Shown: piece after piece, positions 27,294-36,161 of the stretch
Layout of the letters: every line of letters begins with the position of its first letter
How positions within the stretch are numbered: position 1 is the first letter of the stretch
Assembly: GCF_003938655.1 (NCBI RefSeq)
Contig: NZ_RJJT01000007.1
Location: 124,001 to 188,000, forward strand
Direction: 5' to 3'
Length of the DNA: 64,000 nt
Source: Rhizobium pisi
GTDB taxonomy: Bacteria > Pseudomonadota > Alphaproteobacteria > Rhizobiales > Rhizobiaceae
The notes under the pieces: model-generated
What the model was told of the DNA's origin: nothing
Database searches by the model: none
What the model saw: only the letters and a program-made list of their open reading frames with translations
Position numbers and translations under genes: made by a program

Positions 27294-27377
27294 GAGCATG
27301 ATGCCGAAAAGTGTGAGCGGTTTTCGGGCGACATCATGCTCTAACTCTTTAATGTAGAACAGGATCATCCTGTTCTA
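27294..27377. repeat. Rhizobial intergenic palindromic element (RIME-like) plus second palindrome
   Basis: Between ureD and ureA. First element: GAGCATGATG...CATCATGCTC with inner CCGAAAA/TTTTCGG arms (27294-27341), the form of palindromic repeats scattered in rhizobial genomes. Second: TAGAACAGGA (27355-27364) and exact complement (27368-27377) around TCA. Both could fold in the ure transcript. Confidence 0.75.
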
Positions 27378-27400
27378 GGCATGCAGCAGATGGGCAAGCG

Positions 27401-27703
27401 ATGAACCTCACTCCGAGAGAAAAAGACAAGCTGTTGATTTCAATGGCGGCGATCGTGGCGCGCCGGCGGCTGGAGCGCGGCGTCAAGCTGAACTACCCCG
27501 AAGCGATCGCGCTGATCAGCGATTTCGTCGTCGAAGGCGCCCGCGACGGACGCCCGGTCGCCGAGCTGATGGAGGCCGGCGCCCATGTGATCGGCCGCGA
27601 CCAGGTCATGGAAGGCGTTGCCGAAATGATTCACGACGTGCAGGTGGAGGCAACCTTCCCAGACGGCACCAAGCTCGTGACCGTGCACGAACCGATCAGG
27701 TGA
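27401..27703 (+). CDS. ureA: Urease gamma subunit UreA
   Basis: 100 residues, standard length. Opening [20 protein letters not shown] and [20 protein letters not shown], then [35 protein letters not shown] and the terminal [10 protein letters not shown] are textbook UreA. Structural subunit of the (UreABC)3 urease. Confidence 0.97.
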   Translation: MNLTPREKDKLLISMAAIVARRRLERGVKLNYPEAIALISDFVVEGARDGRPVAELMEAGAHVIGRDQVMEGVAEMIHDVQVEATFPDGTKLVTVHEPIR

Positions 27704-27712
27704 GGACTTAGA

Positions 27713-27964
27713 ATGCTGGAGCTCAGGCCAAATTGCGAATGCTGCGACAAAGATCTGCCGCCGGAGAGCGCGGACGCGCGGATCTGCACCTATGAATGCA
27801 CCTTCTGCGCCGATTGCGTGGACAATGTGCTGAAGGGTGTCTGCCCGAACTGCGGCGGCAATCTCGTTGCCAGGCCCGTTCGGCCGGTCGCGATGCTCGC
27901 CAAAAATCCGGCGTCGACGAAGCGTGTGCTGAAGGCCGAGGGCTGCGCGCCCAAGGCGGCTTAG
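27713..27964 (+). CDS. DUF1272 small cysteine-rich protein
   Basis: 83 residues, ten cysteines, most in zinc-finger-like pairs ([32 protein letters not shown]), matching DUF1272. It starts 10 bp after ureA and ends 11 bp before ureB, so it is inside the urease operon. A metal-binding role is probable from the cysteines. It corresponds in length to an 83-codon ORF I recall from the R. leguminosarum urease cluster; its necessity for urease is unknown. Confidence 0.85.
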   Translation: MLELRPNCECCDKDLPPESADARICTYECTFCADCVDNVLKGVCPNCGGNLVARPVRPVAMLAKNPASTKRVLKAEGCAPKAA

Positions 27965-27974
27965 GGAGAATGAG

Positions 27975-28280
27975 ATGATTCCGGGCGAGATCATTGCCGC
28001 AAGCGGCGACATCGAACTCAATGCCGGCGCGCCGACGGTGACGCTGGAGGTTTCCAATACCGGCGACCGGCCGGTGCAGGTCGGCAGCCACTACCATTTC
28101 GCCGAAACCAATGCCGGGCTTTCCTTCGACCGCGCGGCGGCTCACGGCAAGCGGCTCGATATTCCGGCGGGAACGGCTGTGCGCTTCGAGCCGGGGCAGA
28201 CGCGCTCGGTGACGCTGATCCCGCTTTCCGGCAAGCGCGAGGTCTATGGTTTCCGTCAGCTGGTGATGGGTAAGCTCTAA
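27975..28280 (+). CDS. ureB: Urease beta subunit UreB
   Basis: 101 residues, standard length. Family blocks [58 protein letters not shown] and [20 protein letters not shown] are present. Structural subunit; good GGGAGAATGAG context at its start. Confidence 0.97.
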   Translation: MIPGEIIAASGDIELNAGAPTVTLEVSNTGDRPVQVGSHYHFAETNAGLSFDRAAAHGKRLDIPAGTAVRFEPGQTRSVTLIPLSGKREVYGFRQLVMGKL

Positions 28281-28297
28281 ACAAGCGGGAGGGATGC

Positions 28298-28705
28298 ATG
28301 CGTTTGAATATCTGCCTCGCCGGGGCCGCGATGTTGCTGATGTCAGGCGCGGCTTCTGCCCAGGATATCGACTGCAAGAACCCCCAGACGCAATCGGACA
28401 TGACCTCCTGCGAGGCGGCGCGTCACGATGCAGCCGACAAGGCGTTGAACGTGCAATATAAGAAAACGCGCGCCGCGATGGTGGCGATCGACAAGGATCT
28501 GGATGGCGACATGAAGGGCGCGGAGCAGGCGCTGGTCAAGGCGCAGCGCGCCTGGATCGATTATCGTGATGCCGAATGCGATGCCGCCGGCTTCCAGGCG
28601 CGAGGTGGCACGATGGAGCCCATGCTGGTCGCCGGGTGTCTCGCCGATATCACGGACAAACGCACGAAAGAGCTGAAAGAGCTCGAACATTCGATGAGCA
28701 ACTGA
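28298..28705 (+). CDS. LprI/DUF1311-family secreted protein
   Basis: 135 residues with a signal peptide (ICLAGAAMLLMSGAASA, cleavage before QD) and the DUF1311 core: CKNPQTQSDMTSCEAARHDA, KALVKAQRAWIDYRDAECDA-type wording (ALVKAQRAWIDYRDAECDAA) and LAGCLADITDKRTKEL near the end. Four conserved Cys suggest disulfides. Some family members inhibit lysozyme. Lies between ureB and ureC with 17-bp spacing; link to urease unexplained. Confidence 0.82.
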   Translation: MRLNICLAGAAMLLMSGAASAQDIDCKNPQTQSDMTSCEAARHDAADKALNVQYKKTRAAMVAIDKDLDGDMKGAEQALVKAQRAWIDYRDAECDAAGFQARGGTMEPMLVAGCLADITDKRTKELKELEHSMSN

Positions 28706-28721
28706 GGTGGTCAGCAAAATC

Positions 28722-29345
28722 ATGATCGTCGGCAATGGTGAGATCGGGGAAGGAGCGGCTGGCGTCATCGACGCTGCCGATTTCGTCATCCGCTTCAACG
28801 ATTGCCGCTCCTATGGCGCCAGCGGTGGCCGCACCGATGCCGTTGCTGTCTGCAATACCGGCCGGCCGGCGAAGGCGATGCTCGGCTCGGAGCAGTGGCG
28901 TACCCATCCCGGCGTCGTCTCGGCCTCCGAGATCTGGAGCGTGCGCGACCCGGAAAAATTCGGGGCACTGCGGGCGCCCCTTGCCGTCTCGCATCCCGAA
29001 CTCGACGATTTCTGCGACGATTATACGGACGCGTTCAGCGCCTTTTGCGCCGAGACAGGTAAGACGCACCTCGTCATCGACAAGGTGGTTCACGAGGTCG
29101 TCGATGCGGAGCTTTCGGCCTATGATCCCGCACCTTACGTCGTGCCGAGCAGCGGCATGATCGTCATCGCCGAGATGCTGAATAAATTTGCCGACGCCGA
29201 GGTAGTGCTGGCCGGCTTCGGTCACGCAGGCTGGGAATGGCACCCGTTCGCCGCCGAAAGGCAGCTTGTTGATACTTATGTTGCCGCCGGCCGCATCACG
29301 CGGCTCGACGGAAAAATGATTGTTTCTTCCTCCTACGGAGCCTGA
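28722..29345 (+). CDS. Urease-operon ORF with sialyltransferase (GT29)-like motif
   Basis: 207 residues from the ATG at 28722 (a GTG at 28707 would add five). The N-terminus reads MIVGNGEIGEGAAGVID then AADFVIRFNDC and GGRTDAVAVCN, strikingly like sialylmotif L of GT29 enzymes (GNS...ID..D.V.R.N and a later GxxTD). The C-terminal half (YVVPSSGMIVIAEML, VLAGFGHAGWEWHPFAAERQ, ending with a H-x-F-x-x-E motif) also recalls the end of these enzymes (sialylmotif S with S/G, then H-x4-E). Databases tend to call it an urease operon accessory protein. It ends 3 bp before ureC. Activity and acceptor are unknown; the similarity is my reading of motifs. Confidence 0.7.
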   Translation: MIVGNGEIGEGAAGVIDAADFVIRFNDCRSYGASGGRTDAVAVCNTGRPAKAMLGSEQWRTHPGVVSASEIWSVRDPEKFGALRAPLAVSHPELDDFCDDYTDAFSAFCAETGKTHLVIDKVVHEVVDAELSAYDPAPYVVPSSGMIVIAEMLNKFADAEVVLAGFGHAGWEWHPFAAERQLVDTYVAAGRITRLDGKMIVSSSYGA

Positions 29346-29348
29346 TGG

Positions 29349-31061
29349 ATGCCCTACAAGATCTCGCGCGCCGCCTATGCCGGCATGTTCGGACCGACCA
29401 CCGGCGACAAGGTGCGCCTTGCCGATACGGAGCTTTTCATCGAGATCGAGAAGGATTTCACCACCTATGGCGAGGAGGTGAAATTCGGCGGCGGCAAGGT
29501 GATCCGTGACGGCATGGGCCAGAGCCAGGTGACGCGGGCGGACGGCGCGGTCGATACGGTCATTACCAATGCCGTCATTGTCGATCATTCCGGCATCTAC
29601 AAGGCCGACATCGGGCTCAAGAGCGGGCGCATCGTTGCGATCGGCAAGGCGGGCAATCCCGACATGCAGCCCGGTGTCAATATCATCGTCGGCCCGGGCA
29701 CGGAGGCGATTGCCGCCGAAGGCAAGATCGTGACCGCTGGCGGCATGGACAGCCATATCCATTTCATTGCGCCGCAGCAGATCGAGGAAGCGCTGATGTC
29801 AGGCATGACCTGCATGCTGGGCGGCGGCACAGGGCCGGCGCATGGCACGCTCGCCACCACCTGCACACCCGGTCCCTGGCATCTTGCGCGCATGATCGAG
29901 GCCGCCGACGCCTTCCCGATGAATCTTGCCTTTGCCGGCAAGGGCAATGCCTCGCTGCCGGGCGCGTTGCAGGAAATGGTGCTGGCCGGCGCCACCTCGC
30001 TGAAGCTGCATGAGGACTGGGGCACGACGCCGGGCGCCATCGACTGCTGCCTCTCGGTTGCCGACGAATACGACGTGCAGGTGATGATCCACACGGATAC
30101 GCTGAACGAAAGCGGCTTCGTCGAAGATACGATCGGCGCCATCAAGGGTCGCACCATCCATGCCTTCCACACGGAAGGCGCGGGTGGCGGGCATGCGCCT
30201 GATATCATCAAGATCTGCGGCCAACCGAACGTCATCCCGTCGTCGACCAATCCGACCCGGCCCTACACGGTCAATACGATCGCCGAGCATCTCGACATGC
30301 TGATGGTCTGCCATCACCTGTCCCCGTCGATCCCGGAAGATATCGCCTTTGCCGAAAGCCGTATCCGCAAGGAGACGATTGCCGCCGAAGACATTCTGCA
30401 CGATATCGGCGCCTTCTCGATCATCTCCTCTGACAGCCAGGCCATGGGTCGCGTCGGCGAGGTGGCGATCCGCACCTGGCAGACGGCCGACAAGATGAAG
30501 CGCCAGCGCGGCCGGCTGAAGGAGGAAAAGGGCGACAACGACAATTTCCGTGTTCGCCGCTATATCGCCAAATACACGATCAATCCGGCGATCGCCCATG
30601 GTCTCAGCCATGAGATCGGCTCGGTCGAAGTCGGCAAGCGCGCCGACCTCGTGCTGTGGAACCCAGCCTTTTTCGGCGTGAAGCCTGATATGGTGCTGCT
30701 CGGCGGCTCGATCGCGGCAGCCCCCATGGGCGATCCGAACGCCTCGATCCCGACGCCGCAGCCGGTGCACTACCGGCCGATGTTTGCCTCATACGGCAAG
30801 AGCCTCACCAATTCCTCCGTCACCTTCGTCAGCCAGGCCTCGCTCGATGCCGGCCTGAAGGGCAGGCTCGGCGTTGCCAAGGAACTCGTGGCGGTGAAAA
30901 ATACGCGCGGCGGCATCTCCAAGGCATCGATGATCCACAACGACCTGACACCCGAGATCGAGGTCGATCCGGAGACCTATGAAGTCAGGGCGAACGGCGA
31001 ATTGTTGACATGCGAGCCGGCGACGGTGCTGCCGATGGCGCAGCGCTATTTCCTGTTCTAG
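29349..31061 (+). CDS. ureC: Urease alpha subunit UreC
   Basis: 570-residue catalytic subunit that hydrolyses urea to ammonia and carbamate with two nickel ions. Metal ligands and active-site blocks are intact: [20 protein letters not shown] (HxH), [14 protein letters not shown] (carbamylated Lys), [33 protein letters not shown], the mobile flap [20 protein letters not shown] with its Cys-His, and the Asp in [11 protein letters not shown]. Full length, with no sign of damage. Confidence 0.98.
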   Translation: MPYKISRAAYAGMFGPTTGDKVRLADTELFIEIEKDFTTYGEEVKFGGGKVIRDGMGQSQVTRADGAVDTVITNAVIVDHSGIYKADIGLKSGRIVAIGKAGNPDMQPGVNIIVGPGTEAIAAEGKIVTAGGMDSHIHFIAPQQIEEALMSGMTCMLGGGTGPAHGTLATTCTPGPWHLARMIEAADAFPMNLAFAGKGNASLPGALQEMVLAGATSLKLHEDWGTTPGAIDCCLSVADEYDVQVMIHTDTLNESGFVEDTIGAIKGRTIHAFHTEGAGGGHAPDIIKICGQPNVIPSSTNPTRPYTVNTIAEHLDMLMVCHHLSPSIPEDIAFAESRIRKETIAAEDILHDIGAFSIISSDSQAMGRVGEVAIRTWQTADKMKRQRGRLKEEKGDNDNFRVRRYIAKYTINPAIAHGLSHEIGSVEVGKRADLVLWNPAFFGVKPDMVLLGGSIAAAPMGDPNASIPTPQPVHYRPMFASYGKSLTNSSVTFVSQASLDAGLKGRLGVAKELVAVKNTRGGISKASMIHNDLTPEIEVDPETYEVRANGELLTCEPATVLPMAQRYFLF

Positions 31062-31084
31062 CCGGCCATTCCGTGCGGACCGGC

Positions 31085-31744
31085 ATGCGCTGGCTACTGC
31101 GGATCATGGTCCTGCTCGTGGCTCTGGCTGCGGGCGGAACCTTCATTCCGCGGCCGCTGATTGCTCCTGTCAAGGCGTCGTCCACGGAGGCGACGCATCG
31201 GATATTCCTGCTGTCGGGGCCGATTCATACCGATATCGCAATCCCGCTCGATGAGGAGACGCGGGCGGCATTTTCCTTTCTGGACGATACCGGTTTTCCG
31301 CTCGGCCATCCGAATGCGGAATGGCTCGTTGTCGGCTGGGGTGGCCGCGCCTTCTATTTGGAAACCCCAACCTGGGCAGAGCTGAAGCCGATGCCCGTGC
31401 TGCGGGCGCTGACGATCGACCGTTCGGTGCTGCATGTGGACCTCGCCGGTCATATCGCCGAGCCGCAACCGGCTGTCACGGCATTCGATATCAGCGACGA
31501 TCAACTGGAGCGGCTGCGTCACTTCATGGTGGACAGCTTCGTCCGCGACGAAGGCGAGATCATACCGATCCCCGATGCGGGTTACGGCGAGATCGACCGG
31601 TTCTTCGAAGCCAAGGGATACTTCAACGCTCTCTTCGGCTGCAACACCTGGACTGCCGCCGCCTTGCGCTCGGCCGGGCTTCGGACCGGCTTATGGAACC
31701 CGTTTCCACAATCATTGCGATTATCTGTCGGTGTCTACAATTGA
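31085..31744 (+). CDS. TIGR02117/DUF2459-family protein
   Basis: 219 residues from the ATG at 31085; a GTG at 31073 would give 223, the ORF length I recall from the R. leguminosarum urease locus. One N-terminal membrane segment (WLLRIMVLLVALAAGGTFI), then the DUF2459 domain: FLLSGPIHTDIAIPLD, EWLVVGWGGRAFYLETPTWA, GYFNALFGCNTWTAAALRSA. The His, Gly-Trp-Gly and Asn-Cys-Asn-Thr-Trp positions look like a cysteine-protease-type fold used by the family, but activity is not established. Lies 23 bp after ureC. Confidence 0.82.
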   Translation: MRWLLRIMVLLVALAAGGTFIPRPLIAPVKASSTEATHRIFLLSGPIHTDIAIPLDEETRAAFSFLDDTGFPLGHPNAEWLVVGWGGRAFYLETPTWAELKPMPVLRALTIDRSVLHVDLAGHIAEPQPAVTAFDISDDQLERLRHFMVDSFVRDEGEIIPIPDAGYGEIDRFFEAKGYFNALFGCNTWTAAALRSAGLRTGLWNPFPQSLRLSVGVYN

Positions 31745-32074
31745 AGCAACAGACGGCCATTCCGCTCTTAAACTAAATTGTGAATGGCACTCTCCATTCG
31801 GTTGTAAAAATCAGGGGAAAAACCATTATTTTCCCCAGTTAAACCATTCTGGAACAGCCCTGCAGCACAGCGCAAAAAAGCGCTTTTATTTCAATTGTCT
31901 AACTGTCCCCTTGCACTGTCCGATTCAGGGATTGGACATCTGCATCCCCTGCTAGAAAAAACCTGCCTACCGAATCGTCCGAAACTGTTCGAATCTTAAC
32001 GAGTCGATTAAGACACCCGCAGCAATTGGGCTCTTATCAATGCCTTGTAACGCCGGGCAGGAAGGTTGATTCTC
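31745..32074. other. 330-bp AT-rich gap before the GGDEF gene
   Basis: Markedly AT-richer than its surroundings. A short AGCGC-AAAAAA-GCGCT hairpin followed by TTTATTT near 31870-31890 may terminate the upstream transcript. GGACAT/ATGTCC-type or other operator palindromes were not found. Probably contains the promoter of the GGDEF gene, separating it from ureABC. No gene seen. Confidence 0.45.
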
Positions 32075-32938
32075 ATGAGAAACTGGATGTCGCTGCAGGC
32101 CGATTTGGGCAACTTTCAATACCGCAGGAACGTCTACGTCTTCGCGCTGAAGATGAGCTTTCTCGCGGTCATTCTCTCCGGCGTCATCATCGCGCTGACG
32201 ATACCGCCGCTCGGTTTTTTCGGGCTATTGCCGATGACGCTGCCGCATGCGATCGGCTTCGCCGCGATTTTTTCCTGGCTCGTCGGCGGGACGGTTTCCG
32301 GCATGCTGTCGCTGGCCGCGGGGTTCACCATGCACGAGCTGACGCTGTCGCGGGCGGAGTTCGAAAAGCTCAGTCGCACGGACACGCTCTCCGGCCTGTT
32401 GAACCGGCGCGCTTTCACGGAGGCGCTTGAAACCACCGAGGACAACGCCTCCCTGGTCATTTTCGACGTCGATCGCTTCAAGGCGATCAACGATCGCTTC
32501 GGCCATGCCTGCGGTGATGCGGTCATCATGGCGGTCTCGGCCGTGCTGACGTCGGCCTTCGATGAATTGTCCGTCGTCGCGCGGCTCGGCGGCGAGGAAT
32601 TCGGCGTCATCGTTTCCGGCGAACCGCTGGAGGCGCGGCTGGAGCGGATCCACGCCGTACGGGCGCGCATCGCCGGCAGGCCGATTACGGTGGAAGGACA
32701 GAATATCGCCATCACCATTTCCGGGGGCGTCGCCGATCTCGTTGCCGGGCGCAGCAAACAGCAGGTCTATGCCTCGGCCGACCGAGCGCTCTATCTCGCC
32801 AAGGCGCTCGGGCGCAATCGCGTCGTGCACGAGCGGGAAGGTCTGCAGCATGCCTGGCACGGGCTTGCCGAAAACGGCTTCGGTACCGAGAGCAGGGGCA
32901 CGGGCAGCGACAACGTGATGCAGGCCTACGGAATATAA
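32075..32938 (+). CDS. Diguanylate cyclase (GGDEF domain)
   Basis: 287 residues. Two membrane segments (MSFLAVILSGVIIALTI; IGFAAIFSWLVGGTVSGMLS) with a very short periplasmic part, then a GGDEF domain: LSRTDTLSGLLNRRAFTEAL, VIFDVDRFKAINDRFGHACG, active-site RLGGEEFGVIVSG and YASADRALYLAKALGRNRV. The active-site GGEEF is intact, so it should make c-di-GMP from GTP; no RxxD inhibitory site is evident upstream of it. ATG 32075 follows AGGAAGG. Located between ureC and ureE, matching a 287-codon ORF of the R. leguminosarum cluster. Confidence 0.88.
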   Translation: MRNWMSLQADLGNFQYRRNVYVFALKMSFLAVILSGVIIALTIPPLGFFGLLPMTLPHAIGFAAIFSWLVGGTVSGMLSLAAGFTMHELTLSRAEFEKLSRTDTLSGLLNRRAFTEALETTEDNASLVIFDVDRFKAINDRFGHACGDAVIMAVSAVLTSAFDELSVVARLGGEEFGVIVSGEPLEARLERIHAVRARIAGRPITVEGQNIAITISGGVADLVAGRSKQQVYASADRALYLAKALGRNRVVHEREGLQHAWHGLAENGFGTESRGTGSDNVMQAYGI

Positions 32939-33025
32939 AAGCTGAGACGCAAGCGAAAGATCATTGGTGCTTGCATCGGGAAAGGCTATTTTGCATGGTC
33001 GTCGTCTCATCAAAACGGACATATC

Positions 33026-33652
33026 ATGCAGCGCGTCACCTCATATCTTCCCGCCGGCACTCCTTCTTCCCATCCGACCGCCCAGGTCAAGCTGCCGCAT
33101 GATCTGCGCCATCTTCGCCGCAAGCTCCTGCATCTGGAAAACGGCGAGATGGTCATGCTCGATCTCAAGGATCCGGTGCTTTTCGCCAATGGCGACCTGC
33201 TGGTGCGCGAGGACGGCGAGTTGATCGAGATTCTTGCGGCCGACGAGAAGCTCTTCGAAATTCGCGGACGTGACCGCGTGCATCTGGTCGAGCTTGCCTG
33301 GCATCTCGGCAACCGTCATCTGGCCGCCCAGATCGAAGAAGACCGTATCGTCATCCTGCGCGATCATGTCATCCGCGCCATGCTGCAGGGGCTGGGGGCC
33401 TCGGTGCTGGAGATCGACGAGCCCTTCCAGCCGGCGCGGGGAGCCTATCATTCCCACGGCGGGCATTCGCATGATCATGGGCATGCCGCACATGATCATG
33501 GACATAGCCATGCCCACGGGCACGATCACCACGATCACGCGCATGACCATGACCACAAACATGATCACAGCTGCGACCATGATCATGATGACCATGATCG
33601 TGATCATGACCACGACCATGGTCACGGGCATCACGGCCACAAGCACGATTGA
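33026..33652 (+). CDS. ureE: Urease accessory nickel chaperone UreE with long His-rich tail
   Basis: 208 residues. The N-terminal peptide-binding domain ([20 protein letters not shown]) and central metal domain ([40 protein letters not shown]) are typical. The last 70 residues are almost only His, Asp and Gly, with about 31 histidines and one Cys. UreE delivers nickel to the UreD/F/G complex; such tails bind several extra nickel ions. ATG 33026 is the natural start. Confidence 0.95.
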   Translation: MQRVTSYLPAGTPSSHPTAQVKLPHDLRHLRRKLLHLENGEMVMLDLKDPVLFANGDLLVREDGELIEILAADEKLFEIRGRDRVHLVELAWHLGNRHLAAQIEEDRIVILRDHVIRAMLQGLGASVLEIDEPFQPARGAYHSHGGHSHDHGHAAHDHGHSHAHGHDHHDHAHDHDHKHDHSCDHDHDDHDRDHDHDHGHGHHGHKHD

Positions 33653-33658
33653 AGCGTG

Positions 33659-34330
33659 ATGACCGGGGATCGCGAGCTACAGGCATTGCTGCGCCTGACG
33701 GCATGGCTCTCGCCGGCCTTTCCGATCGGCGGCTTTGCCTATTCGGGCGGGCTGGAGCGAGCAGTTGCCGATGGGCTGGTCACCGATGCGGCCTTGCTTG
33801 CGGCCTGGATCGGGACGCTGATCGGCCATGGTTCGGCCTGGAACGATGCCGTGCTGATGGCCGAAAGCCACAGGCGCCATGCAGACGCCGCGTACCTTGC
33901 CGAAATCGCCGCACTCGCCGAGGCGCTTGCCGGATCGCGTGAACGCCATCAGGAAACGATGCTGCTCGGTGACGCCTTCCTCTCGGCCGCGCAAGCCTGG
34001 CCGGACGGCGTGTTCGAAAGGTTGCCTCAGAAGGCTGCCTATCCCGTTGCGGTTGGGGCGGTGACGGGCGCGCATGGCATCGCGCCCGAGAAGGCGCTCG
34101 CCGCCTTCCTGCATGCCTATGCCTCACAGGCGGTTTCGGCGGGCATCCGTCTCGGCGTCGCCGGGCAGAAGGATGGGGTTGCGGTCCTCGCCGATCTCGA
34201 AGAGCGCATTGCGGAGATCGCGCGGCACGCGGCCGCCTCGACGCTCGACGATCTGGGTTCGGCGACGGTGCAGGCCGATATAGCAAGCCTGCGCCACGAA
34301 ACCCAGGCGACGCGGCTATTCCGCTCATAA
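33659..34330 (+). CDS. ureF: Urease accessory protein UreF
   Basis: 223 residues. Blocks [59 protein letters not shown] and the C-terminal [20 protein letters not shown] are UreF-typical. It gates nickel transfer in the UreDFG complex. ATG 33659 or the overlapping GTG 33656 could be used; six bases separate the ureE stop from this start. Confidence 0.94.
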   Translation: MTGDRELQALLRLTAWLSPAFPIGGFAYSGGLERAVADGLVTDAALLAAWIGTLIGHGSAWNDAVLMAESHRRHADAAYLAEIAALAEALAGSRERHQETMLLGDAFLSAAQAWPDGVFERLPQKAAYPVAVGAVTGAHGIAPEKALAAFLHAYASQAVSAGIRLGVAGQKDGVAVLADLEERIAEIARHAAASTLDDLGSATVQADIASLRHETQATRLFRS

Positions 34331-34419
34331 CGGTCCAAAATTTCCGCCGAGGCTGCGTCATTTGACGGTGGCGCTCGCCAGCGGCGGCGCTATCATCGGG
34401 TTCGATTGGAGTAAGACAC

Positions 34420-35031
34420 ATGAAATCAAGAAACGGACCTCTGCGCGTCGGCATCGGCGGACCGGTCGGCTCGGGTAAGACGGCGCTGACGGAAAAGCTC
34501 TGCAAGGCGATGCGCGACGACTATTCCGTCGCCGTCGTCACCAACGACATCTATACGACCGAGGATGCCGAGGCGCTGGTGCGCATGCAGGCGCTGCCTT
34601 CGGACCGGATCGTCGGCGTGGAGACGGGCGGCTGCCCGCATACCGCCATTCGCGAGGATGCGACGATCAATCTCCAGGCGATCGCCGGCCTTAACGAGCG
34701 TATCCCCGATCTCGACGTCGTTTTCATCGAATCCGGCGGAGACAATCTGGCGGCGACCTTTTCGCCTGATCTTGCCGATATCACCATCTATGTCATCTCC
34801 GTCTGCCAGGGCGAGGAAATCCCGCGCAAGGGCGGGCCGGGGATCACCCGCTCGGACCTGCTCGTCATCAACAAGAAGGATCTCGCACCCCATGTCGGCG
34901 CCGATCTCGAAGTGATGGACCGGGATGCGACTCGCATGCGCGCCAGCCGCCCCTTCGTGTTCTCCGACATGAAGCGCGGCGATGGGGTCAGCTCGATCGT
35001 CAGCTTCCTGAGAGAGCAGGGCGGGCTCTAG
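34420..35031 (+). CDS. ureG: Urease accessory GTPase UreG
   Basis: 203-residue SIMIBI GTPase. P-loop [18 protein letters not shown], the Ni-binding CPH in [34 protein letters not shown] and the guanine-specificity [10 protein letters not shown] are intact. GTP hydrolysis drives nickel insertion into urease. Last urease gene of the cluster. Confidence 0.97.
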   Translation: MKSRNGPLRVGIGGPVGSGKTALTEKLCKAMRDDYSVAVVTNDIYTTEDAEALVRMQALPSDRIVGVETGGCPHTAIREDATINLQAIAGLNERIPDLDVVFIESGGDNLAATFSPDLADITIYVISVCQGEEIPRKGGPGITRSDLLVINKKDLAPHVGADLEVMDRDATRMRASRPFVFSDMKRGDGVSSIVSFLREQGGL

Positions 35032-35218
35032 ATTTAGTCTGAATTGACCTAGAGCGGTTCTCCGACGCGGGTGGCGGGCGTCCTTCTTTGACGAGCGCGT
35101 CAAGACGCGAGGCGCTTCCTTCCCCCGCCAGGGCGGAAAGCAGCATGGGGCAGCTGTGACAATCGCCGCGGCGCGGACACGCGGCCGGAATGCCGGCCTT
35201 GCCGTTCGGTTTGCACAT
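35000..35218 (-). CDS. Possible small Cys-containing protein downstream of hemerythrin
   Basis: 72-residue reading frame with a good ribosome-binding site (GGAGAAG, six bases before the ATG at 35218) on the same strand as the hemerythrin gene, 68 bp after it. The first 25 residues carry four Cys ([24 protein letters not shown]). The 3' end overlaps ureG by 32 bp on the opposite strand and the later part is low-complexity, so this is tentative. No family recognised. Confidence 0.3.
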   Translation of the reverse strand: MCKPNGKAGIPAACPRRGDCHSCPMLLSALAGEGSASRLDALVKEGRPPPASENRSRSIQTKSRARPALSGS

Positions 35219-35250
35219 GGTTCTTCTCCGGAAATGCTCGGCGATGCCAC

Positions 35251-35274
35251 GGGCGGAGCCTCGATCCTCCGCCC
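35251..35274 (-). terminator. GC-rich hairpin after the hemerythrin gene
   Basis: GGGCGGAG (35251-35258) with exact complement (35267-35274), 8-nt loop, between the hemerythrin stop and the small ORF. No T run, so it could be an attenuator or simple stabilising stem. Confidence 0.4.
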
Positions 35275-35286
35275 GCAGCAATCTTT

Positions 35287-35994
35287 TCAGGCGGCCAGCT
35301 TCAGCGCGTCGGCAAGCATGGCGAAGTCGCCGGCCGAAAGCCCCGGACGGACGGCGAAGTCGATGACTGCCTGGAAGATTTCCGGCGGCGCATCCTTCTT
35401 CATGGCGCCCAAGAGTGCCGCACGCTCCGCCGGATTGATCGCCGGGATCATGAGGCGCATGAAGGCCATGCTCTTCTCCGGCGGCAGGGAGCCGATGATA
35501 CGCATCTCGATGCCGAATATTTCCTGGTCGGTGAAGTTGCGCCACAGCAGAGGGCCGGTCACCGCCTCCTCCTCATGCATATGCGCGAAGTCGTCGGCGA
35601 TATAGGCGGCAAAGGCGAGATAAAGTTTGCGGCCGCAGGCGGACTTGTGCAACGGCCAAGCGTTCTCCCAGGCGACAACAAGTTCTTCGAGTTCGCGGAA
35701 GGCGGTGCGGTGGTCGTCGTGCTGCTCGTCCAGCGTGACGGTCGAGACGCCTTTGGCGGCGAGCGCCACGTGGATGTTGTCGTCCTCGTGACTGACGTGG
35801 GAGGCGGCAAGCATCAGGTAATGGCGCAGGTCGCCGATCAGGAAGATCGTCTCCTCGACATTCTGGAAATCGGCGGTGCCGAGGCGTCCGAGCAGGTCAC
35901 AGCCGGCCTTGCGCAGGCCCTTGTGTATCGCGCCGTAAATGTCGTAACGGCCGTTGAGATCGGGGATGCTGGTAAGCGAGAATTCGTGGCTCAC
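35287..35994 (-). CDS. Hemerythrin-like protein
   Basis: 235 residues, helical, with the diiron ligands of a hemerythrin HHE domain: YGAIHKGLRKAG, SHEDDNIHVAL, DEQHDDHRTAFRELEELV and ADDFAHMHEEEAV. Such proteins bind O2 or NO or sense redox state. The best start is the GTG at 35994 (VSHEFSLTSIPDLN) because AGAGGAAAA lies just upstream; the 35 codons before it are not conserved-looking. Divergent from the flavin-fold pair and close to a Crp/Fnr regulator, which suggests a microaerobic or nitrosative role. Confidence 0.8.
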   Translation of the reverse strand: MSHEFSLTSIPDLNGRYDIYGAIHKGLRKAGCDLLGRLGTADFQNVEETIFLIGDLRHYLMLAASHVSHEDDNIHVALAAKGVSTVTLDEQHDDHRTAFRELEELVVAWENAWPLHKSACGRKLYLAFAAYIADDFAHMHEEEAVTGPLLWRNFTDQEIFGIEMRIIGSLPPEKSMAFMRLMIPAINPAERAALLGAMKKDAPPEIFQAVIDFAVRPGLSAGDFAMLADALKLAA

Positions 35995-36079
35995 GATGGT
36001 TTTCCTCTCGTTGGCCGGCGCCTCCTTATGTGCGCCGGGCTGATGGCCGTGAGATAACCGAGGCCTTTGCGAGACGCTT

Positions 36080-36126
36080 CCTAAAACCATCCTAAGCAAT
36101 TGGAACGATTGCTAAGAATATCCTAA
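36080..36126. promoter_or_regulatory. Repeated CCTAA motifs and AGCAAT/ATTGCT dyad in divergent promoter
   Basis: In the 167-bp gap between the hemerythrin gene and the PNPOx-like pair. CCTAA occurs at 36080, 36091 and 36122, with GCTAA at 36111, giving two pairs each spaced 11 bp. A dyad AGCAAT-N7-ATTGCT spans 36095-36113. It looks like an operator for a dimeric regulator; the nearby Crp/Fnr protein is a candidate, although the sequence is not a TTGAT-N4-ATCAA box. Confidence 0.4.
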
Positions 36127-36161
36127 CTAACTATCATCGCCTGACATCGGGGGGAAAAGCA

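Noticed and set aside
33041..33704. Antisense and shifted frames over the ureE His-rich tail (Met/Val/Ile-rich)
   Set aside because: Produced by the repetitive CAT/GAT codons of the tail; not genes.
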